Notes: a model not told the origin generated them from the letters alone. Positions 20,904-28,817 are shown, counted from the stretch's first letter. The stretch: 37,246 bases of DNA from Chloroflexota bacterium (GCA_023381515.1 JAMCQI010000109.1:1-37246); one strand, 5' to 3'. Translations and numbers: made by a program.

Positions 20904-21554
20904 CTAGGGTTCTCCCACAAACGCCCGCTGCAGCAACGCCTGAAACAGATGCTCCGCCTGCCGCTCCGCCTCTCGCTGCTGCGCGCGCAGCCGCTCGAAC
21001 TTCTGAACGACGCATGCGAACTGCTCCTGGATTCCAAGCGGCGGGAGCGGCACCTGCAGGGACCTGAGGTCAGACTGATTTATGCTCGCCTGGTTCACCG
21101 CTTTTTTAACACTGGTCAGTATCTGGGCGCGCGCTTTCGGCGTCGACAAGAAGCTTGTGACATAGACAGGCAGGATGAGACGCCTGTCAACGCGGACCCT
21201 AATCATGTTGCTCTCGAAGACTGTTTTTTCGGATAATCCCTTAACCAACGCACACTTTCCGAGATACTCCATACTGTTGACGCGGTTTATCAGAATGTCA
21301 TCATTGTCGACACAGAACTCTTGAATTTCCTTTTGGCTGGCGCTCACCCTTTTGAATCTCCGGGGATCGCCCAGTTCGCCGTCATAGAAAGCATCAATCC
21401 GGATGATGGGTGTGCCCTGTCCGTACTTCTCAGCGGGTAGGTACAACCCGTTCTTCGGTTCATCTAGCAACAGCGTCTGAAGTCTGACTGGGCGGAAACC
21501 GTCCCCCCGCTCAAACATCTGCACGAACACCGCTTGCAGAAACTTCTCGCTCAC
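20904..21554 (-). CDS. Half-length type I restriction specificity subunit (HsdS C-terminal half)
   Basis: The 216-residue product covers only the second half of a normal HsdS (usually about 400 residues). It has the central conserved region (SEKFLQAVFVQMF), one target-recognition domain (about 20-150), and the C-terminal conserved helix region (PLPPLGIQEQFACVVQKFERLRAQQREAERQAEHLFQALLQRAF). The first recognition domain is missing. The start is uncertain: GTG at 21554 or ATG at 21518, both inside the end of the methyltransferase gene. HsdS subunits choose the DNA target for HsdM/HsdR; neither partner is in the window. The arrangement suggests a deletion that joined this half-gene to an unrelated methyltransferase. 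Confidence 0.72.
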   Translation of the reverse strand: MSEKFLQAVFVQMFERGDGFRPVRLQTLLLDEPKNGLYLPAEKYGQGTPIIRIDAFYDGELGDPRRFKRVSASQKEIQEFCVDNDDILINRVNSMEYLGKCALVKGLSEKTVFESNMIRVRVDRRLILPVYVTSFLSTPKARAQILTSVKKAVNQASINQSDLRSLQVPLPPLGIQEQFACVVQKFERLRAQQREAERQAEHLFQALLQRAFVGEP

Positions 21555-22965
21555 CCGCTGCGCATAGGGCCGACTGCACCATGCGGCCGCCTCTGATGCC
21601 GTGCAGCCAGGTATAGCCGGTGATGGGGCGGGTCTTGAAGAGGTCGAGGATGAACTTGCGGTACGCAAGGTTGCGGGCTTCCGCCTGGTCGCCGAACTCG
21701 GCTTTCTGCCATTCCTGACGCTCGTACTTGCCGAGGTTTTGGACGACGAACGGGCGGACGCTGTCGATGCCGAGCAGACGCTTGCGGGTCGTGTGGATGG
21801 CAAAGCGGCCGAGGTCGAAGGCGATCCAGCGGCGGTTCAGTTTCTCGGCGACGGCGGCGGTGGTGCCGCTCCCGGCGAAGCAGTCGAGGACGAGGTCGTT
21901 TTCGTCCGAAGACACTTTTATGATGCGGTCGAGCAGGGCTTCCGGTTTTTGGGTGGGGTAGCCGAGGCGTTCAGGCGAAAGGTTATGAAGTTGGGAGAAG
22001 TCGGTCCACAGGTCCTGCGCTGGTGTCCCGGGTAAATCCTCGGGATACAACTTCAGCCTCGGCATCCCCCCGGGTTTCTTCGGGTAATGAATGCGTCCCT
22101 GAGCGTGCAACGCGTCCATCTTATCTCTGGTATAGACCCAGCAGCGTGTGCCCGGTGGGGTAATCCCCTTCCATGTGTATATCTGACCCTTCGACGCCCG
22201 ATCCATGCCAGCGGTCAAGTCCCTGCGGGCGTATCGCCGTCCCTTCTCGTCCACTTGGTCGAAAAATGTTTCAAGGTACTCCCTGCTGTATGGAGTGTGC
22301 TGCTGGTTCCAAGTGAAGTTCTCCGACTTGGAGTAGTAAAGAATAACGTCATGGACGTTGCCGTACCTGGCGCTGACGTTTGCGTGGGCAGACGTTCGCT
22401 TCCACGCAATTTCGTTCTTGAAGTTCTCTCTCCCAAATGCCTCATCCAGCACTACCTTGGCGTAGTGCCCGATGTTATAATCGAGATGCACGTAAATGCT
22501 TCCGTTTTCTGCAAGCAACTCGCGCAGTAGCACGATTGTCTCGTAGAACCATTGCAGATACGAGTCGAGCCCGCGGCCCCAGGTGTCGCGATACGCCTTC
22601 ATCTCGATGACGCTCGGCTCCTTGGTGAAGGTAGTCGTCTCGTCCTCGTCGGTGTCGGGGTTGTCGGGAATGGTCGCGGTGAACGAAAAGTCCGCGCCCA
22701 CATTAAAGGGCGGATCGATGTAAATCAGATTCACCTTGCCGGCGAATTCGTCGAGGAGGGAAGGCAGGACGTATTTCTTGTCGCCCCAGATGAGGCGGTC
22801 GCGCCATTCGGGATCGCGGCCGGAGCCAAAGAGGTCGAGCGCGCGCTGGCGGTCCTTTGCGGTCTCGTTGACGGTCTCGACCGTCTGGAAGGGGAGCGCG
22901 ACGCGAAGAGGGGCGACGCGCTTGCCGTCTTTATCGTATTTGCCATCCCAGATGAGTTCGGTCAT
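21511..22965 (-). CDS. Site-specific DNA adenine methyltransferase (type III Mod-like), C-terminally truncated
   Basis: A 484-residue beta-class N6-adenine DNA methyltransferase. The catalytic motif DPPF is at 84-87 and the SAM-binding motif FAGSGTT follows at 363-369, the order expected for this class; the DNA-recognition part lies between. As I recall the family, proteins that read TGYTWLHG...GRMV near here run on for another 100 residues or more, but this one passes into about 20 unrelated residues (QSALCAAGEREVSASGV) and stops inside the HsdS-like reading frame, so the tail is probably lost. The ATG at 22965 (MTELIWDGKY) follows a GAGG site; upstream in-frame starts are less likely. No restriction subunit is present, so it is either an orphan methylase or a remnant. 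Confidence 0.83.
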   Translation of the reverse strand: MTELIWDGKYDKDGKRVAPLRVALPFQTVETVNETAKDRQRALDLFGSGRDPEWRDRLIWGDKKYVLPSLLDEFAGKVNLIYIDPPFNVGADFSFTATIPDNPDTDEDETTTFTKEPSVIEMKAYRDTWGRGLDSYLQWFYETIVLLRELLAENGSIYVHLDYNIGHYAKVVLDEAFGRENFKNEIAWKRTSAHANVSARYGNVHDVILYYSKSENFTWNQQHTPYSREYLETFFDQVDEKGRRYARRDLTAGMDRASKGQIYTWKGITPPGTRCWVYTRDKMDALHAQGRIHYPKKPGGMPRLKLYPEDLPGTPAQDLWTDFSQLHNLSPERLGYPTQKPEALLDRIIKVSSDENDLVLDCFAGSGTTAAVAEKLNRRWIAFDLGRFAIHTTRKRLLGIDSVRPFVVQNLGKYERQEWQKAEFGDQAEARNLAYRKFILDLFKTRPITGYTWLHGIRGGRMVQSALCAAGEREVSASGVRADV

Positions 22966-22989
22966 CGTTGGCCTCGTCGGGAGATAGGT

Positions 22990-23033
22990 GTAGGGGCGAA
23001 CAGTGCAGGGCGGCCACACCGGGCCGCCCCTAC
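22990..23033. repeat. Family H hairpin (GTAGGGGCG/CGCCCCTAC) in the methyltransferase leader
   Basis: Outer arms of 9 bp (22990-22998 and 23025-23033) enclose GC-rich inner inverted sequence. A shorter relative with GTAGGGGCGACC lies at 24047-24072. It would fold in the 5' untranslated region of the methyltransferase message. Confidence 0.6.
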
Positions 23034-23172
23034 GATCTCGCGTCTAGCAATCAGGGAGCCTTGGGCTGGTTCGTTGCCTTACGAGAACTGACACGCGCGT
23101 GTTTGGCTGGCGTGATTGTACTCCGAGGCGACGACAATGCAAGAACGAGCGGTGCGCGGCCGGACACGCCCA

Positions 23173-23203
23173 GACTTCCGAATTCCCAAAGAATTCGGAA
23201 GTC
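23173..23203. repeat. REP-type palindrome, copy 1 (downstream of the RAYT gene)
   Basis: A 13-bp perfect stem, GACTTCCGAATTC (23173-23185) with its complement (23191-23203), closes a CCAAA loop. It lies 11 bases past the end of the transposase gene. Confidence 0.85.
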
Positions 23204-23213
23204 CACGGGCGCG

Positions 23214-23858
23214 TTACTCGTCGATGAGCAGATGGGCGATGCCGCGTGTGGCGGAGGGCAAAAAGGATTCGACCGCCTGCCGATAAGCGGACCGCGAAGA
23301 GAATTGGCTGAGCACAACGGACGGGTCGGGCAAGGTGCCGTCGCGCTGGCCGATGTAATCCAGGTAGCTGGAGTAAATCCAGTCCTGCGGTCGTTTCACG
23401 AAACCCGCCGAGACCGGATTCAGGTGAATGTAGCATGTAAGATGGATGAGATACTCGTCCCGATCCACGAGCTTGGCCTGAAAGGCGCCTTGGAAGAGAG
23501 CGCCGACCCGGTCGCATTGTTGGTTGGTGGCTTTGGTATAGGAGATGATGAGCTTTTGCATGGACCGCGAGAGAACTTGGTCTTGGGGCTGGACGAGCAG
23601 ATGAAAGTGGTTGGGCATCAGGCAGTAGGCGACGATGGTCGCGCGGGGGAGGGGCGGTTCAGACTTCCGAATTCCCAAAGAATTCGGAAGTCTGGGGGAA
23701 TTCGGAAGTCTCGGCGTCGACTCCACCAGGTACTCGCGTACGCGGCGGAGGAAGAAGGCATAGTTATCGTCGTCGAAAAAGACCGTGGTGTGGTTGTTGC
23801 CGCGGTTGTAAATGTGGTAGTAGTTGCCTGGCAGCAATGGCGTGGCGCGACGCGGCAT
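23214..23858 (-). CDS. REP-associated tyrosine transposase (RAYT, TnpA_REP/Y1 family)
   Basis: A 214-residue single-strand DNA transposase of the IS200-like Y1 superfamily. The HUH motif is HFH at 84-86 (CLMPNHFHLLV), and the likely nucleophile is Tyr107 (ISYTKATNQ). GALFQGAFQAKLV and YIHLNPVSAGFV complete the family pattern. RAYTs bind and process short palindromes (REPs), and four such palindromes lie around and inside this gene (23173, 23662, 23896, 24339). Residues about 47-70 (PRLPNSPRLPNSLGIRKSE) are encoded by a palindrome copy inserted in frame between two core segments, lengthening the loop before the HUH strand. The ATG at 23858 follows GAGGAG at a good distance. Whether the enzyme tolerates the insert is unknown. 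Confidence 0.9.
   Translation of the reverse strand: MPRRATPLLPGNYYHIYNRGNNHTTVFFDDDNYAFFLRRVREYLVESTPRLPNSPRLPNSLGIRKSEPPLPRATIVAYCLMPNHFHLLVQPQDQVLSRSMQKLIISYTKATNQQCDRVGALFQGAFQAKLVDRDEYLIHLTCYIHLNPVSAGFVKRPQDWIYSSYLDYIGQRDGTLPDPSVVLSQFSSRSAYRQAVESFLPSATRGIAHLLIDE
23662..23710. repeat. REP-type palindrome, copy 2 plus a half copy, inside the RAYT coding sequence
   Basis: A full palindrome (23662-23674 and 23680-23692, loop CCAAA) is followed by one extra half (23698-23710). The frame of the transposase stays open across it. Confidence 0.9.
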
Positions 23859-23895
23859 GGTGGCTCCTCAAAGACTTAGGAAGCCGGCGGCACCA

Positions 23896-23926
23896 GACTT
23901 ACGAATTCCCAAAGAATTCGGAAGTC
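23896..23926. repeat. REP-type palindrome, copy 3 (upstream of the RAYT gene)
   Basis: Arms 23896-23908 and 23914-23926 around the same CCAAA loop, with one mismatch (A at 23901). It lies 37 bases upstream of the transposase start. Confidence 0.85.
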
Positions 23927-24046
23927 TTGCTCGCCAGCCGTTCCCGATCAAAAAAAGCACCCGCCCCTGGCGCGAACGCGCCAAAATGGCAAGTGCCGAG
24001 GATCGCCAACGATCCGAAAGGGCAGCCACAGGGATCCGTGCGTTCT

Positions 24047-24072
24047 GTAGGGGCGACCCCGTGTGGTCGCCC
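24047..24072. repeat. Family H hairpin, second copy
   Basis: GTAGGGGCGACC is followed by GGTCGCCC; the 8-bp stem is 24051-24058 with 24065-24072. It is related to the hairpin at 22990-23033. Confidence 0.55.
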
Positions 24073-24189
24073 GTTCCTGTGGTTGCGCCTACCTGCGATC
24101 TTCGCCACCCGAGCAACTGCCGACGCACGAGTTCATTGATCCCCTCCCTCGCTCGTGCGGAGACTCCGCAATCTCCAGCAAGGTTTTCT

Positions 24190-24254
24190 CCCCTTCCCCC
24201 TTGGAGATCAAGGTAACTCTGCTTTCCCCCTTCCTTTGTAGGGAAGGGGGCGGG
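24190..24254. repeat. Pyrimidine/purine tract pair (family I)
   Basis: CCCCTTCCCCCTTGG and CCCCCTTCCTTTG are followed by AGGGAAGGGGGCGGGGG, able to pair imperfectly. A compact relative is the hairpin at 26329-26351. Confidence 0.5.
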
Positions 24255-24338
24255 GGTTAGGTCTGGGGTTAGGTCTGGGGTAAGTTTGCTCTTGCAGTCG
24301 CACGCGGTGCAAAGACTAGACGGGGCAGGAGACTCCCA

Positions 24339-24369
24339 GACTTCCGAAGTCCCAAAGACTTCGGAAGTC
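24339..24369. repeat. REP-type palindrome, copy 4, with compensatory stem changes
   Basis: The arms read GACTTCCGAAGTC and GACTTCGGAAGTC around CCAAA. Compared with the other copies both arms have changed at the matching position (AATTC to AAGTC and GAATT to GACTT), so base pairing is kept. This supports selection on the folded form. Confidence 0.85.
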
Positions 24370-24548
24370 CAGTGCCGTGCCCCTGGTGTTCCAAGTATAG
24401 CACACAAGCGAAAATGACCCAAAAAGCCGCTTGATTCACGAGATCCCGATTTTCTCTGTTTTGAGCCCCCCGACCATCCAGCTACCTAATTACATAACTC
24501 TCCAGCTCTCTGCGCCCGTTTCACCCATTTCACCCATTTGTACGGACA

Positions 24549-24590
24549 GGTGCCATTAGGTGCCATTAGTGCCATTAGTGCCATTTGTTA
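24549..24590. repeat. Tandem GTGCCATTA repeat
   Basis: GTGCCATT occurs four times in about 40 bases at spacings of 9-10. A two-unit TTTCACCCA repeat sits just upstream. It lies right after the stop of the HlyD gene. Confidence 0.65.
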
Positions 24591-24600
24591 GTGGGGGTCC

Positions 24601-25863
24601 CTACTCGCCGATGATGGCATCCGCCGGCATCCCCGGCTTGAGCGTGTTGTCGGGGTTGTCCAGCCGGAGCTTGACCGCAAAGACCTGCGAGGCGCGGTCT
24701 TGAACCGTCTGGACGTTCTTGGGGGTGAATTCGGCTTGAGGTGAGATGAAGATGACGCGGCCGCTATAGACGCGACCCGGGAACGAGTCCACGGAGACGC
24801 GCGCGGGGGAATCGAGATGCACCCGGCCGATCTGGTCCTCGGGGATGTAGACGGTGAGAGTCAGCTGTTTGGGATCGACCAGGGTGAAGGCGGTGGTGCC
24901 GGGCGCGATCACCTGCCCGATCTCTATCGTCCGCTGGCTGACAAGGCCGGCGGCGGGCGCGCGCAGAGTAAGCTTGTCCAGGTGGGTCTGTGCGCCGTCG
25001 ACCGCAGCCTGCGCTTGCGCGACCGCGGCTTGCGCCATCGCGAGGTCCTCTGTCGTCGAGCCCGCATAGAGGAGATCGCGGGCCGCCTGCGCTTGCGCAA
25101 CCGCGGCATCGGCTTCGCGGTAACGCGCCTCCGCTTGATGCACCTGGGCGGACATCTGAAGCGGGTTGGCCCGCACGGCGAGCAAATCGTCCAGCCCGGT
25201 CTGCGCGCCGTCGCGCTGCGCCGTGGCGGCGAGCACGTTTTCTTGAGCGGCCTGGACCTGGAGATCGAACGAGGTGTACATCGTCTTGCCGAGGTCCGAG
25301 CCGTCGCCCGCGTATTTGGCGCGGCCCGCTTGCGCCTGGTTGACCTGCGCCTTGGCCGCTTCAATCTGCTGATTGGTCGTCGCCACCTGTGCCCGCGCAC
25401 TCGCGATCTGGGCCTCCAGGTCTTGGGGATTGTTCAAAATCGTCAACGCATCGTCCCAGGCGCGTTTCGCGCCGTCGCGCGCGGCGAGCGCTTGAGCGAC
25501 GGCGGCATCCGCTTGCGCCTTGTCTTCCGGCCGCGCGCCGTTGCGCGCGAGGTCGCGGCGCGCCTGCGCTTGCGCAAGCGCGGCCTTGGCGCCCGCTAGA
25601 TCGGCCGACGCCGACTCCGAGTCGAGACGAGCGACCACGGCGTTTGCAGCAACGGAATCACCCTCATGAGCGACCAGTTCGACGACCCGGCCGCCCACTT
25701 CCGCGGTGACCGCGAGCTCTTCTCCCTCGATCGTCCCCGAGCCGCTCAGCTCTGCCGAGGGCCCGTGAAAGATATTGGAGGGCTGGGCGAGATACCAGGC
25801 TGCCCCGGCGAGGACGAGGACGAGCAGGATGACAATTGGAATGAAACGGCGTCGCGACTTCAT
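24601..25863 (-). CDS. HlyD-family membrane-fusion/adaptor protein (420 aa)
   Basis: A periplasmic-adaptor-like protein anchored by one N-terminal helix (about 6-25, after MKSRRR). It has a split lipoyl (biotinyl-like) domain: first half at 42-85 (GTIEGEELAVTAEVGGRVVEL...) and second half at about 300-330 (LRAPAAGLVSQRTIEIGQVI). Between them is a long Ala/Gln-rich coiled-coil hairpin with several AQAQA heptad runs, and a beta-barrel follows (YIPEDQIGRVHLDSPARVSVDSFPGR). Such proteins link ABC or RND pumps to export. The ATG at 25863 overlaps the stop of the preceding membrane gene (ATGA), so translation is coupled. It is a close paralogue of the 26369-27706 product; no ABC ATPase or permease follows, as it ends at a gene-free region. 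Confidence 0.88.
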   Translation of the reverse strand: MKSRRRFIPIVILLVLVLAGAAWYLAQPSNIFHGPSAELSGSGTIEGEELAVTAEVGGRVVELVAHEGDSVAANAVVARLDSESASADLAGAKAALAQAQARRDLARNGARPEDKAQADAAVAQALAARDGAKRAWDDALTILNNPQDLEAQIASARAQVATTNQQIEAAKAQVNQAQAGRAKYAGDGSDLGKTMYTSFDLQVQAAQENVLAATAQRDGAQTGLDDLLAVRANPLQMSAQVHQAEARYREADAAVAQAQAARDLLYAGSTTEDLAMAQAAVAQAQAAVDGAQTHLDKLTLRAPAAGLVSQRTIEIGQVIAPGTTAFTLVDPKQLTLTVYIPEDQIGRVHLDSPARVSVDSFPGRVYSGRVIFISPQAEFTPKNVQTVQDRASQVFAVKLRLDNPDNTLKPGMPADAIIGE

Positions 25864-26258
25864 CTGATTGCTGCCATAATTCCCTCTACGACGGCCAGCG
25901 CGGCAAGGACGAGAGTGAGGCCGACCGCCCAGAGGATGAGCCACGGGATGTAAATGGGCAGCCACACGGACTGCCAATGGGACAGGATATTAGAAAGAGC
26001 TTCGCCATCCGTCGACCACAGGCCGCCATAAAGGTTTGTAATAATGTCGTCGGTGCCGGCGGAAGCGGGCCCGACGACGACCGGATAGAGCACGGTGAGC
26101 GAGAGGACCAGAAACAGGATAAGCCATCCGGCCGTCAGCCAGCTCGCGAGCGGCTGGTGTCGAAAGACCCAAAGAAACAGCACGTGCACGAGCAGCAGGA
26201 TGGCGACCAAGAACTCGATTCGTCCGGTCCAAAACAGGATCTCGGCGAGTGTGCGCAT
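25860..26258 (-). CDS. Small four-helix membrane protein between two HlyD genes
   Basis: Not recognised as a named family. The 132-residue product has probably four membrane helices (about 14-32, 42-62, and two between 95 and 130) and a polar outer loop (SAGTDDIITNLYGGLWSTDGEALSN). Its position between two HlyD-type adaptors, with a stop overlapping the next start, argues that it belongs to the same export or membrane complex. The ATG at 26258 is the first in frame; no strong ribosome site is seen. Confidence 0.65.
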   Translation of the reverse strand: MRTLAEILFWTGRIEFLVAILLLVHVLFLWVFRHQPLASWLTAGWLILFLVLSLTVLYPVVVGPASAGTDDIITNLYGGLWSTDGEALSNILSHWQSVWLPIYIPWLILWAVGLTLVLAALAVVEGIMAAIR

Positions 26259-26328
26259 GGATGGCTCTAATTGTTTTGGATGCGGGCGGTGCGCAGCTTT
26301 TCAAGGGCACAACCTGCAATCTCTTTAT

Positions 26329-26351
26329 CCCTCTCCCCAGAGGGGAGAGGG
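26329..26351. repeat. Family I hairpin (CCCTCTCCCC / GGGGAGAGGG)
   Basis: A perfect 10-bp stem (26329-26338 with 26342-26351) with a 3-base loop lies between the first HlyD gene and the small membrane gene. It may cause partial termination or mRNA stabilisation; no T-run follows. Confidence 0.6.
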
Positions 26352-26368
26352 GGACCTATCCGTTGATT

Positions 26369-27706
26369 TCACTCCCGGATCACTGCGTCCGCACCCATCC
26401 CGGGCTTGAGCGCGTGGTCCGACGAGTTGTCGATCTTGACTTTGACGCGAAAGACCTCGGTCGAGCGCTGGTCCTGGGTCGCGATATTCTTGGGCGTGAA
26501 TTCCGCTCGCGGCGAAATAAAGCTGACTGTGCCCGTAAAGACGCGGCCGGGGAAGCTGTCCACGCTGACATCCGCATGCTCGCCGAGGGCGACGCGCCCA
26601 ATGCGGTCTTCTGGAATGTAAATGGAAAGCGTGACCGTCTCCAGGTCGGCGATATGATAGACGGGGCTGCCCGCCGGGGCCATCTCGCCCAAATGAAGGA
26701 GGCGCTCGACAACCAGGCCGTCGTGCGGGGCCTTCAGCGTCATCTTGTTCAACTGGGCCCTGGCCGAATCGCGCGCGGCCTTGGCCTGCGCGACCTGGGC
26801 CTCCGCGGCCGCGATATTCTCCGGGCGCGTGCCGGCCTGGACGGCGTCAAGCTTGGTCTGCGCGAGGCGCACCGCGTTGTCGGCCGTGTCGAGTTGGGCA
26901 CGCGCGGCGTCCACCTGCGCGTTGAGCGTGAGAGGATTGGCCTGCATCGCCAGGAGGTTTTGGACGTCGGCGCGGGCGCCGTCCCGCTGCGCGGAGGCCG
27001 TGTTGAGGGCCGCCCACGCGCTCCACTCTTTGCTCGCGGTCGCCGCGAGTTGGTTGCGCAGGTCGTCGGTGCGGATGTTCAGCCGTTTCGTGATGACGCC
27101 GTGGGGCGTCGGAATCTCGACCACTACGCCGTTCTCGATGTCTGCGAGAGTGCGCGAGTAATAGTCGCGTTCGAGAGTGGCGGCCTGGGCCAACCGCGCG
27201 GCGGCGTTGACGCGGTGTTCCGCGGCGGCAAGGGCGGCCTGGGCCGCGTGGATGCGAGCGGTCAGGTCCTGCGGATTATCGCGGAGCGCCGCAGCGTCTG
27301 CGAGGGCCACTTTGGCGCCGTCCCGTGTGGCGGTGGCCTGCGCAAGCGCAGCCCGAGCTTGGGCAATCTCTTCAGGACGGGCGCCCGCTTTGAGTTTCGC
27401 GAGATTGGCTTGCGCCGCGGCAAGGCCGGCGTCCGCCTGCTCGACTTGCGACGCGAGGAGCGCGGAATCCAGGCGGGCGAGCACCTGGCCGGTATGGACC
27501 GTATCTCCTTCGGCGGCATCCAGCTCCATCACGCGCCCGGGTACGTCGCCGGCGACCATATAGTCATCTGCTTCGATGTAACCGGAGCCGGACAGGGCAT
27601 TATCGGAAGAGGAAAAGCTAAAGGAGCCGCGGAGCAGGAACCAGGCCGCAGCAATCACGAGGGCGAGCAGGACGGGAAGAAGGACGAGCGGTGGTCGTCG
27701 GCGCAT
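26369..27706 (-). CDS. HlyD-family membrane-fusion/adaptor protein (445 aa)
   Basis: Paralogue of the 24601-25863 product with the same plan: a single N-terminal helix (about 7-27), the first lipoyl half (GYIEADDYMVAGDVPGRVMEL), a long coiled-coil hairpin rich in Ala, Gln and Arg, the second lipoyl half (LKAPHDGLVVERLLHLGEM) and a beta-barrel (YIPEDRIGRVALGEHADVSVDSFPGRVF). A stretch in the middle of the hairpin (about 175-215, ENGVVVEIPTPHGVITKRLN) interrupts the heptads and is absent from the paralogue. It probably forms part of an efflux or secretion assembly, but the energy-coupling partner is not in the window. The ATG at 27706 lacks a visible ribosome site. Confidence 0.87.
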   Translation of the reverse strand: MRRRPPLVLLPVLLALVIAAAWFLLRGSFSFSSSDNALSGSGYIEADDYMVAGDVPGRVMELDAAEGDTVHTGQVLARLDSALLASQVEQADAGLAAAQANLAKLKAGARPEEIAQARAALAQATATRDGAKVALADAAALRDNPQDLTARIHAAQAALAAAEHRVNAAARLAQAATLERDYYSRTLADIENGVVVEIPTPHGVITKRLNIRTDDLRNQLAATASKEWSAWAALNTASAQRDGARADVQNLLAMQANPLTLNAQVDAARAQLDTADNAVRLAQTKLDAVQAGTRPENIAAAEAQVAQAKAARDSARAQLNKMTLKAPHDGLVVERLLHLGEMAPAGSPVYHIADLETVTLSIYIPEDRIGRVALGEHADVSVDSFPGRVFTGTVSFISPRAEFTPKNIATQDQRSTEVFRVKVKIDNSSDHALKPGMGADAVIRE

Positions 27707-27766
27707 AAAGATCGGGTCAGCTTGCCGGATTGGGTTCGCACCAGCCGGTGGCGATGAAATTCGGGA

Positions 27767-28762
27767 CTAGACCTTTTGTTCAGTGTGATGAGCCACGCTG
27801 GCCGCGGGTGGGCGCTTTTCAAGCGCGGGAACGAGATTGAGGGCCGGCTCTTTGAGGCGGGCGGTCGTATGCTTTACGAGCAAGCTGCGTGTTTGCAGAT
27901 ACCGAAAGCCCATGTCTTCGAGAGGGGCGCGCAGGCCACTCTCGTACTCGCGCACGCTGCAATAGATGGGGCGGCGCGGGGCGGCCCACAAAAGGGAGAC
28001 GGCGCAGCGAATCAGGACGTCGGCGGAATCGTGGTGGTCGGGGTGCAGCCAAAAGCGCAGCCAGTAGGCCTTGCGGCCGCGCTGGATGCGGACGGCGGCG
28101 GCGAGATCGTGGCCGGCATAGAGAACATAGCCCGAGCCCCGGGCTTGGTCCCACCAATCGCCCATCTTGCCGGCCAGCCCTTCCGACGAGAGCATGCCTT
28201 CGGCGATCTGGACAGGTCGCGGTGTGATCTGGCCATAGAGTCGCAAGAGGTTCCACGCATCGTGGGCGCGCTGGTGGCGCAGCATGTGATTCTTGCCCAG
28301 GTTGTCCGGCTTTTCATTCAAACGGTAAATATCTTCGTGGGCATAGGTCGTGAATCCGGACTGGCGCAAGACATCTTCGCCGCCGTCGCGGCCCAACAAC
28401 TGGGCATAGACGCGCTGGCCGCCGCGGTCGCCGACGCCGCGGGCCGCTTCGGAGAGCAGGCGGTACCAGATGGAAACGGCGTCGCCTTTGGCATCCAGGG
28501 TGGGCGCGATGAATGACACGTCGGCCTCGGGACAGCGCTTGCGGAAGCGCATCTGTAAAAAGCCGAGCGCCCGGCCGCGCCGCAGAGGAGGGTAGAGGAT
28601 GATCGTCTCGGCGCCGACAGCACTGAAGGGCCAATGCGCGAGGAGGGCGGCCTCCAGGGGCGTGTGCGGCCAGAGTAACGAGCGCTCGACGTCCATCTCC
28701 ACGCCGTTGCGCTGCAGTTGCTCGACGGATGCCAGGTCCTGAAGGTTCAGCCAACGATTCAC
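27767..28762 (-). CDS. GNAT-like acetyltransferase-fold protein
   Basis: A 331-residue protein with features suggesting two tandem GNAT-type (N-acetyltransferase) folds: a first half with RRGRALGFLQMRF, DVSFIAPTL and YAQLLGRDGGEDVLRQSGFTTYAHEDIYRL, and a second half with AGHDLAAAVRIQRGRKAYWLRFWLHPDHHDSADVLI and SVREYESGLRAPLEDMGFRYLQTRSLLVK. The GF.....D.Y.L and L..MGF....SLLVK endings are typical of GNAT strands. The CoA-binding loop is poorly conserved, so activity is uncertain. The start is GTG 28762, with GGGAGGATT 14 bases upstream, a longer gap than usual. A promoter candidate sits at 28789-28817. Substrate unknown. Confidence 0.6.
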   Translation of the reverse strand: MNRWLNLQDLASVEQLQRNGVEMDVERSLLWPHTPLEAALLAHWPFSAVGAETIILYPPLRRGRALGFLQMRFRKRCPEADVSFIAPTLDAKGDAVSIWYRLLSEAARGVGDRGGQRVYAQLLGRDGGEDVLRQSGFTTYAHEDIYRLNEKPDNLGKNHMLRHQRAHDAWNLLRLYGQITPRPVQIAEGMLSSEGLAGKMGDWWDQARGSGYVLYAGHDLAAAVRIQRGRKAYWLRFWLHPDHHDSADVLIRCAVSLLWAAPRRPIYCSVREYESGLRAPLEDMGFRYLQTRSLLVKHTTARLKEPALNLVPALEKRPPAASVAHHTEQKV

Positions 28763-28788
28763 TGGATGTACAAAATCCTCCCGCAGGT

Positions 28789-28817
28789 ATTTTACCGCAA
28801 GAAAGGCGAAAACACAA
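28789..28817 (-). promoter_or_regulatory. Promoter candidate for the GNAT-like gene
   Basis: On the minus strand TTGTGT (28817-28812), a 17-bp spacer, and TAAAAT (28794-28789). The -10 is close to consensus. Confidence 0.45.

Larger units (their letters stand above)
23927..24600. other. Repeat-rich gene-free region
   Basis: No gene is supported here. It contains a family H hairpin (24047-24072), a C-rich/G-rich pair of tracts (24190-24254), the fourth REP-type palindrome (24339-24369) and a tandem repeat (24549-24590). Base composition falls towards AT near 24400-24540. It separates the defence-like island from the HlyD genes. Confidence 0.6.

Noticed and set aside
21555..21803. The upstream part of the HsdS frame as genuine protein
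   Set aside because: It is a Ser/Arg/Ala-rich shadow of the methyltransferase frame with no HsdS features, so the HsdS is taken to start at or after 21554.
23868..24422. A 184-residue minus-strand open frame after the RAYT
   Set aside because: It is composed of palindromic and dispersed repeats and shows no recognisable protein; repeats here seem to keep the frame open by chance.
25864..25977. An earlier start for the 24601-25863 HlyD protein
   Set aside because: The added sequence overlaps the small membrane gene out of frame; the ATG at 25863 leads straight to a basic residue run and membrane helix.
26249..27757. A 502-residue plus-strand open frame antisense to a HlyD gene
   Set aside because: It is a shadow of the Ala/Arg-rich HlyD coding strand, with no known motif.
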